A stretch of DNA of 64,000 nt, from contig DASUWA010000001.1 in assembly GCA_036378675.1 (NCBI GenBank), positions 1 to 64,000 of the forward strand, in the 5' to 3' direction. The position numbers and the translations under genes were made by a program. Positions within the stretch are counted from its first letter, which is position 1. Each line of letters begins with the position of its first letter. Shown here one piece after another: positions 47,375 through 54,134 of the stretch. This DNA comes from Acidimicrobiales bacterium (GTDB lineage Bacteria > Actinomycetota > Acidimicrobiia > Acidimicrobiales > Palsa-688). The notes beneath the pieces were generated by a model, which was given only the letters and a program-made list of their open reading frames with translations, searched no databases and was not told the origin of the DNA.

Positions 47375-48909
47375 TGGCCGAAAAAAGAACCGCCGCGCCC
47401 GCCGGCAAAGCTTCGAGCGCCCCAGTCGTCGGCAGGGAGCACGAACCGACGATCTTCGAGTTCTCGAGCCCCGGGCGCTCGTCAGCGTCGTTCCGGACCA
47501 CCGGGATCCCCGAATGGGGCCCGGCCGACCTTGTCCCGGCCGGTTTTCTACGCGAGGAACCGATAGGCCTGACCGAGGTGTCCGAGCGCGACCTGGTCGC
47601 CCACGTGACCAGGCTCACCCACCGGCAGTACTCCGTGGACCTGGGCGCCTACCCGCTCGGCTCGTGCACGATGAAGTACAACCCGAAGCTCTGCGACGAT
47701 GCTGCCTCGCTTCCCGGTCTGACGTCGGTCCATCCGTCGACGCCCGAGCACCTTTCGCAGGGATGGCTCGAGCTGTTGTGGTCCCTCGCCGACACGCTGT
47801 GCCGCATCACCGGCATGTCCGCCGCCACCCTCCAGCCGCCCGCCGGCGCCGCGGGCGAGCTGACCGGCCTGCTCCTGATGCGCGCCTACCACGAATCGCG
47901 GGGCGAGACCCGGCGCAAGGTGATCATCCCCGATTCGGCGCACGGCACCAACCCGGCGTCGGTAACCCTCGGCGGTTACGAGACCGTGACGGTTCCCTCC
48001 GACCATCGGGGTCTCGTAGATCTAGAGGCACTGAAGGATCGCCTCGACGCAGAGGTGGCCGGGATCATGCTGACCAACCCGAACACGCTCGGCCTCTTCG
48101 AGGAGGACATCGCCCAGATCGCCGCCGCAGTCCACCAAGCCGGCGGGCTCCTCTACTACGACGGGGCCAACCTGAACGCGATCCTCGGAGTCACCCGTCC
48201 TGGCGACATGGGCTTCGACATCGTGCACATGAACCTCCACAAGACGTTCGCGGTTCCCCACGGCGGGGGCGGACCTGGAGCCGGCCCGGTCGCCGTGTCG
48301 GAACGCCTCGCCGCCTTTCTGCCGGGGCCGATGCCCGAGCGACTCGCCGATGGCAGCTTCACCTGGAAGACCCCGGCCCACTCCATCGGGCGTACCCACT
48401 CCTGGCACGGAAACGCGCTGGCCCTTGCACGCGCCTGGTCGTACATACTCGCCAACGGCGGCGACGGGCTCCGACGAGTAGCCGAAGGGGCGGTCCTGAA
48501 CGCCAACTGGCTGCGCCACCAGCTCCGCGGCGCCTACGACATCCCATACGACCGGCCGAACATGCACGAGTTCGTCGCGTCGACGTCGACACTCAAGAAG
48601 GAAAAAGGCCTCCGGGCGTTGGACGTCGGCAAGAGGCTCCTCGAGGAAGGGTTCCATGCGCCGACTGTGTACTTCCCTCTGATCGTCGACGAGGCACTCA
48701 TGATCGAGCCGACCGAGACCGAAAGCCCGCAAACCGTCGCCGCGCTCGCCGACGCGTTGATCCGGATCGCCGCCGACCCCGAGGGCGAATCTCAGAAGGC
48801 GCCGCGCACGACTCCCGTAGGAAGGGTCGACGAAGCCCGGGCTGCCCGGACTCTTTTGCCGACGTGGGACGCGGTCGCGGCGGAGTCAGTCGGTTCGCCC
48901 GGCGCGTAG
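47374..48909 (+). CDS. gcvPB: Glycine dehydrogenase (decarboxylating) subunit 2
   Basis: This 511-aa protein is the C-terminal, PLP-binding half of the P protein. The PLP lysine is in NLHKTFAVPHGGGGPG (near residue 290), preceded by YYDGANLNAI. The split P protein is the form found in many Gram-positive bacteria, whereas mycobacteria use a single chain. The last 24 nt overlap the 3' end of the convergent recombinase gene. Confidence 0.95.
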   Translation: MAEKRTAAPAGKASSAPVVGREHEPTIFEFSSPGRSSASFRTTGIPEWGPADLVPAGFLREEPIGLTEVSERDLVAHVTRLTHRQYSVDLGAYPLGSCTMKYNPKLCDDAASLPGLTSVHPSTPEHLSQGWLELLWSLADTLCRITGMSAATLQPPAGAAGELTGLLLMRAYHESRGETRRKVIIPDSAHGTNPASVTLGGYETVTVPSDHRGLVDLEALKDRLDAEVAGIMLTNPNTLGLFEEDIAQIAAAVHQAGGLLYYDGANLNAILGVTRPGDMGFDIVHMNLHKTFAVPHGGGGPGAGPVAVSERLAAFLPGPMPERLADGSFTWKTPAHSIGRTHSWHGNALALARAWSYILANGGDGLRRVAEGAVLNANWLRHQLRGAYDIPYDRPNMHEFVASTSTLKKEKGLRALDVGKRLLEEGFHAPTVYFPLIVDEALMIEPTETESPQTVAALADALIRIAADPEGESQKAPRTTPVGRVDEARAARTLLPTWDAVAAESVGSPGA

Positions 48910-49926
48910 CGACTCGCGAAGCGCCGCCTGGCTCGGATGCGCCTGGATCACCTGCCGTAGTCCCTGCGCGGTTGCAGACAGGTAACGCCTTGTCGTCTCG
49001 AGGCTCGCGTGTCCGAGAAGCTCCTGCAGCTCGACTACATCCGCACCGGCTTCGAGGGCTTCTGTAGCGAACGTGTGACGCAATGCGTGGACAAGAGCCC
49101 CTGCAGGAACCTGGGCACGGATTCCCGCCCGCACGTAAAGCTTTTCCACCAGATAACGGATCTGATGAACCGTGAGTCTTCTGCCGCGAACGTCGACGAA
49201 CAGCGGTGTGTTGGGATGATTCATTTCGTCGCGGGGAAAGCGTCGCTTTCTCTGCTGCGTGTATTCGTCGATCACCGCCTCGAGCGACGGGTCGATCGGT
49301 ATGGGCCGAACCTTGCCGCCCTTCCCGCGCACTTCGACGCGCCGCGCTCCGGGATCACCGTCCAGCGATCCGATGTTAAGGCCCGACGCCTCAGCCTCTC
49401 GGATTCCGGTGACGCAGAAGGTGGCAATGACCGCGAGGTCTCTCGCCGGCCAGGGATCGCGAGCGGTCGGATCCGGTTCCGCAGCAGTCTTGATGAGCCG
49501 GGCTACCGCGTCGCGGGCGCGGATGGAGCGGGGGAGCGTGGATGGTGTCTTCGGCTTGGGGATCGCCGCCATCGGGTTGCCCTCCATGACCGCCTCGGCG
49601 ACCAGGAAGTCGAAAAAGCTCGACCAGGCCGAGTGTGCCCTTCGCACCGATGCGGCGGCGTGATCCGAAGCCCATGAAGCGAACGCCGCGCGCAGCCCGG
49701 TCTTCTCGAGGTCGGGGAGCGCGACATCCTGGTACTGACCGATCTCCTCGAGGGCAGCGAGTCTCGACGCGACGCCCTCGAGGTCGCGGCGGTACGCGGC
49801 GAGCGTCGCCGGCGACGGTTTCGCAGCCCCGAGATTGAACAGCCATGCCTCCACCGCGTCCGCGACCGACGACTCGGCGGTCAAGCGCCGGCGAGGTGCG
49901 ATCGCCGCGGCGGGGGAGCGGGCCAC
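48886..49926 (-). CDS. Tyrosine recombinase, XerC/XerD-like
   Basis: The 346-aa protein has a SAM-like core-binding domain (residues about 20-125) and a catalytic domain with the full R-K-H-R-H-Y set: GIREAE, GKGGKVR, HALRHTF, LGHAS and the RYL tyrosine near the C-terminus. Length and spacing match XerC/XerD, which resolve chromosome dimers at dif. It is not next to pyrG/Nudix, where mycobacterial xerD lies. No att-like repeat or integrase partner is seen nearby, so housekeeping is more likely than phage origin. GTG 49926 has TACCCT ending 9 nt upstream. Confidence 0.9.
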   Translation of the reverse strand: MARSPAAAIAPRRRLTAESSVADAVEAWLFNLGAAKPSPATLAAYRRDLEGVASRLAALEEIGQYQDVALPDLEKTGLRAAFASWASDHAAASVRRAHSAWSSFFDFLVAEAVMEGNPMAAIPKPKTPSTLPRSIRARDAVARLIKTAAEPDPTARDPWPARDLAVIATFCVTGIREAEASGLNIGSLDGDPGARRVEVRGKGGKVRPIPIDPSLEAVIDEYTQQRKRRFPRDEMNHPNTPLFVDVRGRRLTVHQIRYLVEKLYVRAGIRAQVPAGALVHALRHTFATEALEAGADVVELQELLGHASLETTRRYLSATAQGLRQVIQAHPSQAALRESLRAGRTD

Positions 49927-49935
49927 GAGGTGTCG

Positions 49936-49941
49936 AGGGTA
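49936..49941 (-). promoter_or_regulatory. -10 element TACCCT for the tyrosine recombinase
   Basis: Minus-strand TACCCT ends 9 nt before GTG 49926. Confidence 0.4.
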
Positions 49942-50014
49942 ACGGGAAGGTGTGGCGCCGCCGCGGATGGCCGTTCAATTCTGGGGGCGGCCACAGGCAC
50001 GGGCGAGGGAGTCG

Positions 50015-50083
50015 CGTTTGGGAGTGAGATCTGCACGTGTCGTGCTCCAATCCACGCCCAAACGCAAAATACACACCCAAACG
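50015..50083. repeat. Three copies of a 12-bp motif CACNCCCAAACG upstream of the recombinase gene
   Basis: CACGCCCAAACG (50053-50064) and CACACCCAAACG (50072-50083) are direct repeats 19 bp apart; CGTTTGGGAGTG (50015-50026) is an inverted copy. They lie about 90-157 nt upstream of the recombinase start and just after the SufR-like gene. Confidence 0.7.
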
Positions 50084-50097
50084 TCGAAGAGCTGCGG

Positions 50098-50805
50098 TCA
50101 GTTCGGCCGGATCTCGTAGGAGCACGAGTGGGCTCCGGACAGGATGTGCGAAACCCTGTCGACCTGCGCCTCGGGTAGCACAGCCCGGATGAACGCAATC
50201 TCGCTGCCGCAGGCCTCGCGGTGCTGGCGGGCGACATCGAGGATGGCGCAATTGCGTTCCGATATCCGCCAGGTCCCGTCGGGTTCCTGCTCGCAGTGGG
50301 CGAGATAGCCGTCCTCGTCGAGGATCCGGCTCAACTCGCGGATCTTGTCGTCGAAGCCGAGCCCGGCGAGTCGCGCTTCGGCGCGAGCCTGGCGTTGGAG
50401 GCCCCGCCTGGCGAACGCCTCGCCAATGAGGTCCGGCGCGGATTCCTCGATGATGCCCAGCAACTGGTTGGTGAGCTGCCCATAGCGTTTCGGGAAGAGA
50501 GCCTCGGCCGCGGGCGTGAGGCAGTACCACCGGCGGGGCCGGCCTGGTCCTGTCCGCTGATCGCGGTGGGCGATGAGGCCGTCTTCGCCGAGAGGCCCGA
50601 GCTGCTGACGGACGGCACCGACGGTGATCCCCAGGTCGCCGGCGAGATCGTCCGCGGTTGCCTCACCGTAGCTCTTGAGGCTGGCGAGCAACGCCATCCT
50701 CGGACGGCCGACCGCATTCGCCGCGACCTGCTGACCTGCCGACTCTGTCGGCGCCAGCTCGACCGGTTCGGAGGGCCGCCGGTTGACCGAAGGATCAGTG
50801 CTCAC
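50098..50805 (-). CDS. SufR-like helix-turn-helix regulator with C-terminal cysteines
   Basis: The 235-aa protein has an ArsR/MarR-type winged helix (residues about 30-95; SYGEATADDLAGDLGITVGAVRQQLGPL, then GPGRPRRWYCLT) and a C-terminal effector domain with cysteines in YLAHCEQ, SERNCAIL, REACGSE and AHSCSYE. The same arrangement in SufR holds a [4Fe-4S] cluster and represses the suf operon. No suf genes are adjacent here; it is the third gene of an SDR-queA operon, so the target may be distant or the operon itself. GTG 50805 is chosen because it overlaps the queA stop as GTGA. Confidence 0.82.
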   Translation of the reverse strand: MSTDPSVNRRPSEPVELAPTESAGQQVAANAVGRPRMALLASLKSYGEATADDLAGDLGITVGAVRQQLGPLGEDGLIAHRDQRTGPGRPRRWYCLTPAAEALFPKRYGQLTNQLLGIIEESAPDLIGEAFARRGLQRQARAEARLAGLGFDDKIRELSRILDEDGYLAHCEQEPDGTWRISERNCAILDVARQHREACGSEIAFIRAVLPEAQVDRVSHILSGAHSCSYEIRPN

Positions 50806-51911
50806 GGGAGGATCAGGTGGCTGTCGCCGAACTCGTGCCACAAGTACCCGGCGGCGACAGCCTCACGGTAGGACGACTCGATCAAGTCCTGCCCGGCGAC
50901 CGCTTCGAGCAGGGACAGGTGCGATGCTCCCGGTTCGTGCCAGCCGGTGATCAGCCCGTCTACCGCAGTGATCGGGGTGTCCGGTCGGATTACCAGCTCG
51001 GTCCAGCCTTCTCCGGGGTGCACCATCCCATCCGGGCCCGCCGTGCTCTGCAGCGCTCTTACCGCGGTCGTGCCTACGCCGATGACCTTCGATCCGCGCC
51101 GGCGCGCCTGGTTGACCAGCTCGGCGGTCGTCGGGGGGACTTTGAACCATTCCGCCGCCGGTGGCTCGTGACTTTCGGCCGATGAAACGCCGCAATGAAG
51201 AACGAAGGGTGCGACCACGATTCCTTTCGCTGCGAGACGAGTCGTGATCTCGGCGGTGAACGGTCTAGCCGCGCTGGGCATCTCGGCGCTGCCCGGCACT
51301 TCGGCGAACACGGTCTGGTAATAGGAGATCGGCCAGTCCCGGGTGACGTGCGAATAGCGGATCGGCTTCCCGTGACGGGCGAGATAGGAGAGTGACGGTT
51401 CAGGAAGCTCGACGGTGGCCACCCAGATCCTGACCGGAAACCGGCGGGAGAGTCCCTCGGTCGCCGGCGCCCGGAGAACCGCCCGGCCGCCGGAGGGCAG
51501 AAGCAGGCCCAACCCTGGTTCGGCATCCAGCCACGGGGTGCTCGCCGGTTCGAGCCCCGCCCCTGGGCCCGGGCGCCAATGACGAAGCTCCACCGTCCAC
51601 AGACCACCGGGCAGCCGTCCGGACAGATGGAGCCGAGCCGGCTCTCCACGCGACGTCTCGGCGTCGAGAGCAGCCGGAAGGGTCGCGGACGTGTTCACGG
51701 CGACGACGTCGCCGGGTTCGAGGAGGGTGGGCAGGTCGGTGAAGTGGCGGTGGGACAGCGAGCCGTCCTGCTTTCGGGCTACCAGGAGCCGGACGGAGTC
51801 GCGCCGGAGGCCCCGGGCCTCGGGTGGTTCGGTCGCTTCGAGGTCCCGCGGCAGGACGAATTCTGTTCCGCTATCGAGCAGCCGAAGGCTCGGGGCCGGA
51901 TCCGCATTCAT
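50802..51911 (-). CDS. queA: QueA-family S-adenosylmethionine:tRNA ribosyltransferase-isomerase
   Basis: The 369-aa protein matches QueA along its length: GDVVAVNTSATLPA, RYSHVTRDWPISYYQTVFAEVPGSAEMPSA and the C-terminal GWTELVIRPDTPITAVDGLITGWHEPGASHLSLLEA. QueA transfers the ribosyl moiety of SAM to preQ1 in tRNA to form epoxyqueuosine. No other queuosine genes are in the window, so an actinobacterial paralogue with another substrate cannot be excluded. The ATG overlaps the SDR stop (ATGA). Confidence 0.85.
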   Translation of the reverse strand: MNADPAPSLRLLDSGTEFVLPRDLEATEPPEARGLRRDSVRLLVARKQDGSLSHRHFTDLPTLLEPGDVVAVNTSATLPAALDAETSRGEPARLHLSGRLPGGLWTVELRHWRPGPGAGLEPASTPWLDAEPGLGLLLPSGGRAVLRAPATEGLSRRFPVRIWVATVELPEPSLSYLARHGKPIRYSHVTRDWPISYYQTVFAEVPGSAEMPSAARPFTAEITTRLAAKGIVVAPFVLHCGVSSAESHEPPAAEWFKVPPTTAELVNQARRRGSKVIGVGTTAVRALQSTAGPDGMVHPGEGWTELVIRPDTPITAVDGLITGWHEPGASHLSLLEAVAGQDLIESSYREAVAAGYLWHEFGDSHLILP

Positions 51912-52672
51912 CTCTTACCCCCGGGGAGGTGGGTGAGGTCGGTGACGTCGGCGAAGTTGGCGACCTCGGCGACCTCGGCGAGCTTGACCCTTCCCGACTG
52001 CCGATCCGAGGCGATGAGGGCAAGGAGCGCCGGGACCACCGACGCCGGCTCGGGCCGGTCGGAGATGTCCTCGCCAGGGAAGGCGTCCTGGTGCATCTGA
52101 GTCCGCATGTCGCCGGGATCCACCGCCCATACCGTCCACCCCGGTCGCTCGGCTGCGAGAACGGCGGAGATCCGGTCGAGCGCCGCCTTCGAGGCCCCGT
52201 AACCGCCCCAACCTTCATACGGCTCCACCGATGCATCCGACGTGATGTTGATCACCGTCGGACGGGGGGAGAGCTCGAGCAACTCGGCGGCCTCCTGGAT
52301 GAGGGCCAGCGGGGCGATGACATTCGCCTCGAATGCTTCCCTGAGGCCGTCGAGGGGGAATCGGCTCAGGTCCGGGAGGGGGCTGGGGCCTAGGGTGCCG
52401 GCGTTGTTCACCACGAGGTCGATTCCCCCGATTTCCTTAGCGGCGGCGACCAGCTGGCGCCGGTGGGCTGGATCCGTGACGTCCCCGGCGATCGCCCTGA
52501 GCTCCTGGCCGGCCCGCAGGGCGGTTCCGATCCTGGCCTCGGCGGCCTGGAGGCCCTTGGCGGTACGTGCGTCGATCACCAGCGACCACCCCGCGCCGGC
52601 GAGGCCGGCCGCGAGTGCCTCGCCTAGGCCCCTGGAAGCTCCTGTGACGATCGCGATGGGCATCTCTTTCAA
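51908..52672 (-). CDS. Short-chain dehydrogenase/reductase
   Basis: The 254-aa SDR has the cofactor motif TGASRGLGEAL near the N-terminus, NNAG, a catalytic Ser in NITSDAS and YGASK. Preference for NADP is likely from the Arg following the first beta strand (VIDARTAKG). The C-terminal region EVAEVANFADVTDL is encoded by an imperfect GAGGTCGGNGAC-type repeat around 51925-51985. An ATG preceded by GGGGAGG (52675-52681 region, minus strand) fixes the start. First gene of the SDR-queA-SufR-like operon. Confidence 0.9.
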   Translation of the reverse strand: MKEMPIAIVTGASRGLGEALAAGLAGAGWSLVIDARTAKGLQAAEARIGTALRAGQELRAIAGDVTDPAHRRQLVAAAKEIGGIDLVVNNAGTLGPSPLPDLSRFPLDGLREAFEANVIAPLALIQEAAELLELSPRPTVINITSDASVEPYEGWGGYGASKAALDRISAVLAAERPGWTVWAVDPGDMRTQMHQDAFPGEDISDRPEPASVVPALLALIASDRQSGRVKLAEVAEVANFADVTDLTHLPGGKR

Positions 52673-52705
52673 CCTCCCCGAGGGCTCATCTCCCCGTTGC
52701 CAGTA

Positions 52706-52746
52706 AAAGTAGCCCTACCTGTCTAAATATGTAAAGGAAATTTACA
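52706..52746 (-). promoter_or_regulatory. Promoter and perfect inverted repeat upstream of the SDR operon
   Basis: On the minus strand -35 TTTACA (52735-52730), an 18-bp spacer and -10 TACTTT (52711-52706) form a leadered promoter. TGTAAA-N5-TTTACA (52730-52746) is a perfect inverted repeat covering the -35, a good candidate operator. Confidence 0.5.
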
Positions 52747-53055
52747 AACTGCAGGCCAGGGGCCGATCCCCGGCGGGGGAGGACCCGCGGGAGGACTATC
52801 TGATCACCCGCCCCGCATCTCCTTCTGTTCCGCATAATCACAGTTATCCGTAATTCAGTACACGGCACGGGCGACCCTCGAGGCGTCCTCGAATACCAGC
52901 CCTGGGAGCACACCAGGCGCGCACCAGGAGCACCTACCAGCTCGCAGCCCCGTCTGGGGCTCTAAGGACCCACGGGATCTACGGCTCTACGGATCTACGG
53001 CTCTACGGATCTACGGGCGCAGCCTCCGGGTGCCCGGCGGCAATCTCTCCCGGCG
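52747..53055. other. Intergenic stretch without a gene, containing an 8-bp tandem repeat
   Basis: No credible coding frame is seen. At 52975-53016 GGATCTAC and GGCTCTAC alternate for five copies. An AT-rich patch CATAATCACAGTTATCCGTAA lies near 52831-52852. No tRNA or rRNA-like fold was recognised. Confidence 0.6.
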
Positions 53056-53178
53056 CTAGGCGCCGGCTGCGGGCTTGCGAGCCTCGGCTTTGGCGGCCCG
53101 GACACGCGCGTCGCGCTGCTTCTTGCGCCGGATCCGGTCGTGCTTCCAGCGGACGGTCGATCTAGCTCCACGGCCCAT
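53056..53178 (-). CDS. 40-residue highly basic protein
   Basis: The frame encodes a 40-aa protein beginning MGRGARSTVRWKHDRIRRKK, with 10 Arg and 5 Lys, no acidic cluster and an Ala-rich tail ending KPAAGA. Size, charge and lack of hydrophobic residues resemble tiny ribosomal or ribosome-associated proteins (for example the Thx or bS22 kind), but the sequence is not one I can name. Support for it being real comes from TAGGGT ending 8 nt before the ATG, the same leaderless layout as other genes here, and from clean codon use with G/C third positions. Confidence 0.65.
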   Translation of the reverse strand: MGRGARSTVRWKHDRIRRKKQRDARVRAAKAEARKPAAGA

Positions 53179-53186
53179 GGCGCCAG

Positions 53187-53192
53187 ACCCTA
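53187..53192 (-). promoter_or_regulatory. -10 element TAGGGT for the 40-residue protein
   Basis: Minus-strand TAGGGT ends 8 nt before ATG 53178. Confidence 0.5.
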
Positions 53193-53217
53193 CCAGGCCC
53201 GGCACACCGATGCACTG

Positions 53218-53262
53218 GGTATACTTAACACTGTTATAATCGATTTTCTTTACCCACCACCG
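53218..53262. promoter_or_regulatory. AT-rich patch with a TATAAT box
   Basis: The plus strand reads TTAACACTGTTATAAT followed by CGATTTTCTTTACC, far more AT-rich than its surroundings. TATAAT (53235-53240) faces the 3' end of the hydrolase gene, so a transcript from it would be antisense. It could also be an operator (imperfect dyad TTAACA-CTG-TTATAA). Confidence 0.3.
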
Positions 53263-53291
53263 GTTTTCACACCACCGACGACGAGGATGCC

Positions 53292-54017
53292 TCAGTCGCG
53301 CAGGAAGTCGACGGTCGCCTCGATGAACCGGAAGTCTTTCGGCGTCCCGAAGTGGTCCGCGCCGGCGAGGCTGGCCAGCCGGGCGTCCGGCAGGGCCTTG
53401 AGCAGCCTGTCAGCGGGTCCGGCGAAGTCGCGGTCCCCCAGCACGACCAGGACAGGAAGCTTCACCGACGAGAGGATGGATTCATCGAGAGGTGAGTGCG
53501 GCCGGCGCAGGCACGCCGCCAGCGCCGAAGGATCATTGCCGGGCGCCCTGGCGAAGACCGCGAAGGCCTGTGCGACCGCCGGATCGCCCTCGGCGGTGTC
53601 TCCCGTCTCGATCGCACGGGCAGCGGGTTCGGGGTCCCCGTCCCTGAACACGTTCTCCCCGACGCCTCCTACGACCAGCTTTCGAAACCGCTCGGGGCTG
53701 TCGGCTATGACCCTGAGCAGAAGCTGCCCCCCGAGGCTGAACCCAACGGCATCGACCTGACCGTCGGCCGGGAGAACGTCATAGATGGCGCGAGTCAGGT
53801 CGGTGTACGCCTCCGGCTCATGTGGCTTGTCGGCGGTCCCATGACCGAGAAGGTCCAACCCGATGACCTCGCGGCCTTCGTCCTGAAGGATGTCCACCCA
53901 GCCCGGCTCTCGCCAGTTCCGTTCGAACGACGAAGCGAATCCATGCACCAGCAAGACGGGTGGCAATGACACGGGCGGCGGGGACACGGGCGGCGGGGAC
54001 ACGGGCGGCGGGGGCAT
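53292..54017 (-). CDS. Alpha/beta hydrolase
   Basis: The 241-aa hydrolase has the oxyanion region LLVHGFASS, the nucleophile elbow GFSLGG (near residue 94), an acid in VLVVLGDRDFAG and the histidine in GADHFG. The substrate is unknown; esterases and lactonases share this fold. The N-terminus PPPVS repeated three times is encoded by a 15-bp tandem repeat. ATG 54017 is supported by TAGCCT ending 6 nt upstream; otherwise the repeat might have been untranslated. Confidence 0.88.
   Translation of the reverse strand: MPPPPVSPPPVSPPPVSLPPVLLVHGFASSFERNWREPGWVDILQDEGREVIGLDLLGHGTADKPHEPEAYTDLTRAIYDVLPADGQVDAVGFSLGGQLLLRVIADSPERFRKLVVGGVGENVFRDGDPEPAARAIETGDTAEGDPAVAQAFAVFARAPGNDPSALAACLRRPHSPLDESILSSVKLPVLVVLGDRDFAGPADRLLKALPDARLASLAGADHFGTPKDFRFIEATVDFLRD
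53968..54012. repeat. Three perfect tandem 15-bp repeats at the hydrolase N-terminus
   Basis: GACACGGGCGGCGGG is repeated at 53968-53982, 53983-53997 and 53998-54012. In the minus-strand frame each copy encodes PPPVS. Confidence 0.9.
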
Positions 54018-54023
54018 CGGCGA

Positions 54024-54029
54024 AGGCTA
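54024..54029 (-). promoter_or_regulatory. -10 element TAGCCT for the alpha/beta hydrolase
   Basis: Minus-strand TAGCCT ends 6 nt before ATG 54017. Confidence 0.55.
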
Positions 54030-54121
54030 TCCCCATGGGCAAATGCCCGGTGCGGTGGCGCCGGCGCAACGGACGAATCCCGACAACTCTGCGCCCCTTC
54101 GGCAGGTCACCCGCTCTCCGA

Positions 54122-54127
54122 TAGCTT
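54122..54127 (+). promoter_or_regulatory. -10 element TAGCTT for the gene at 54135
   Basis: TAGCTT ends 7 nt before GTG 54135. Confidence 0.55.
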
Positions 54128-54134
54128 TGATGTC

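Noticed and set aside
48886-49926. The tyrosine recombinase as part of an integrated element
   Set aside because: No attachment-site repeats, tRNA target, excisionase or phage genes are nearby, and flanking genes are housekeeping.
52975-53016. A CRISPR-like array
   Set aside because: The repeat units are 8 bp with no spacers, and no cas genes are present in the window.
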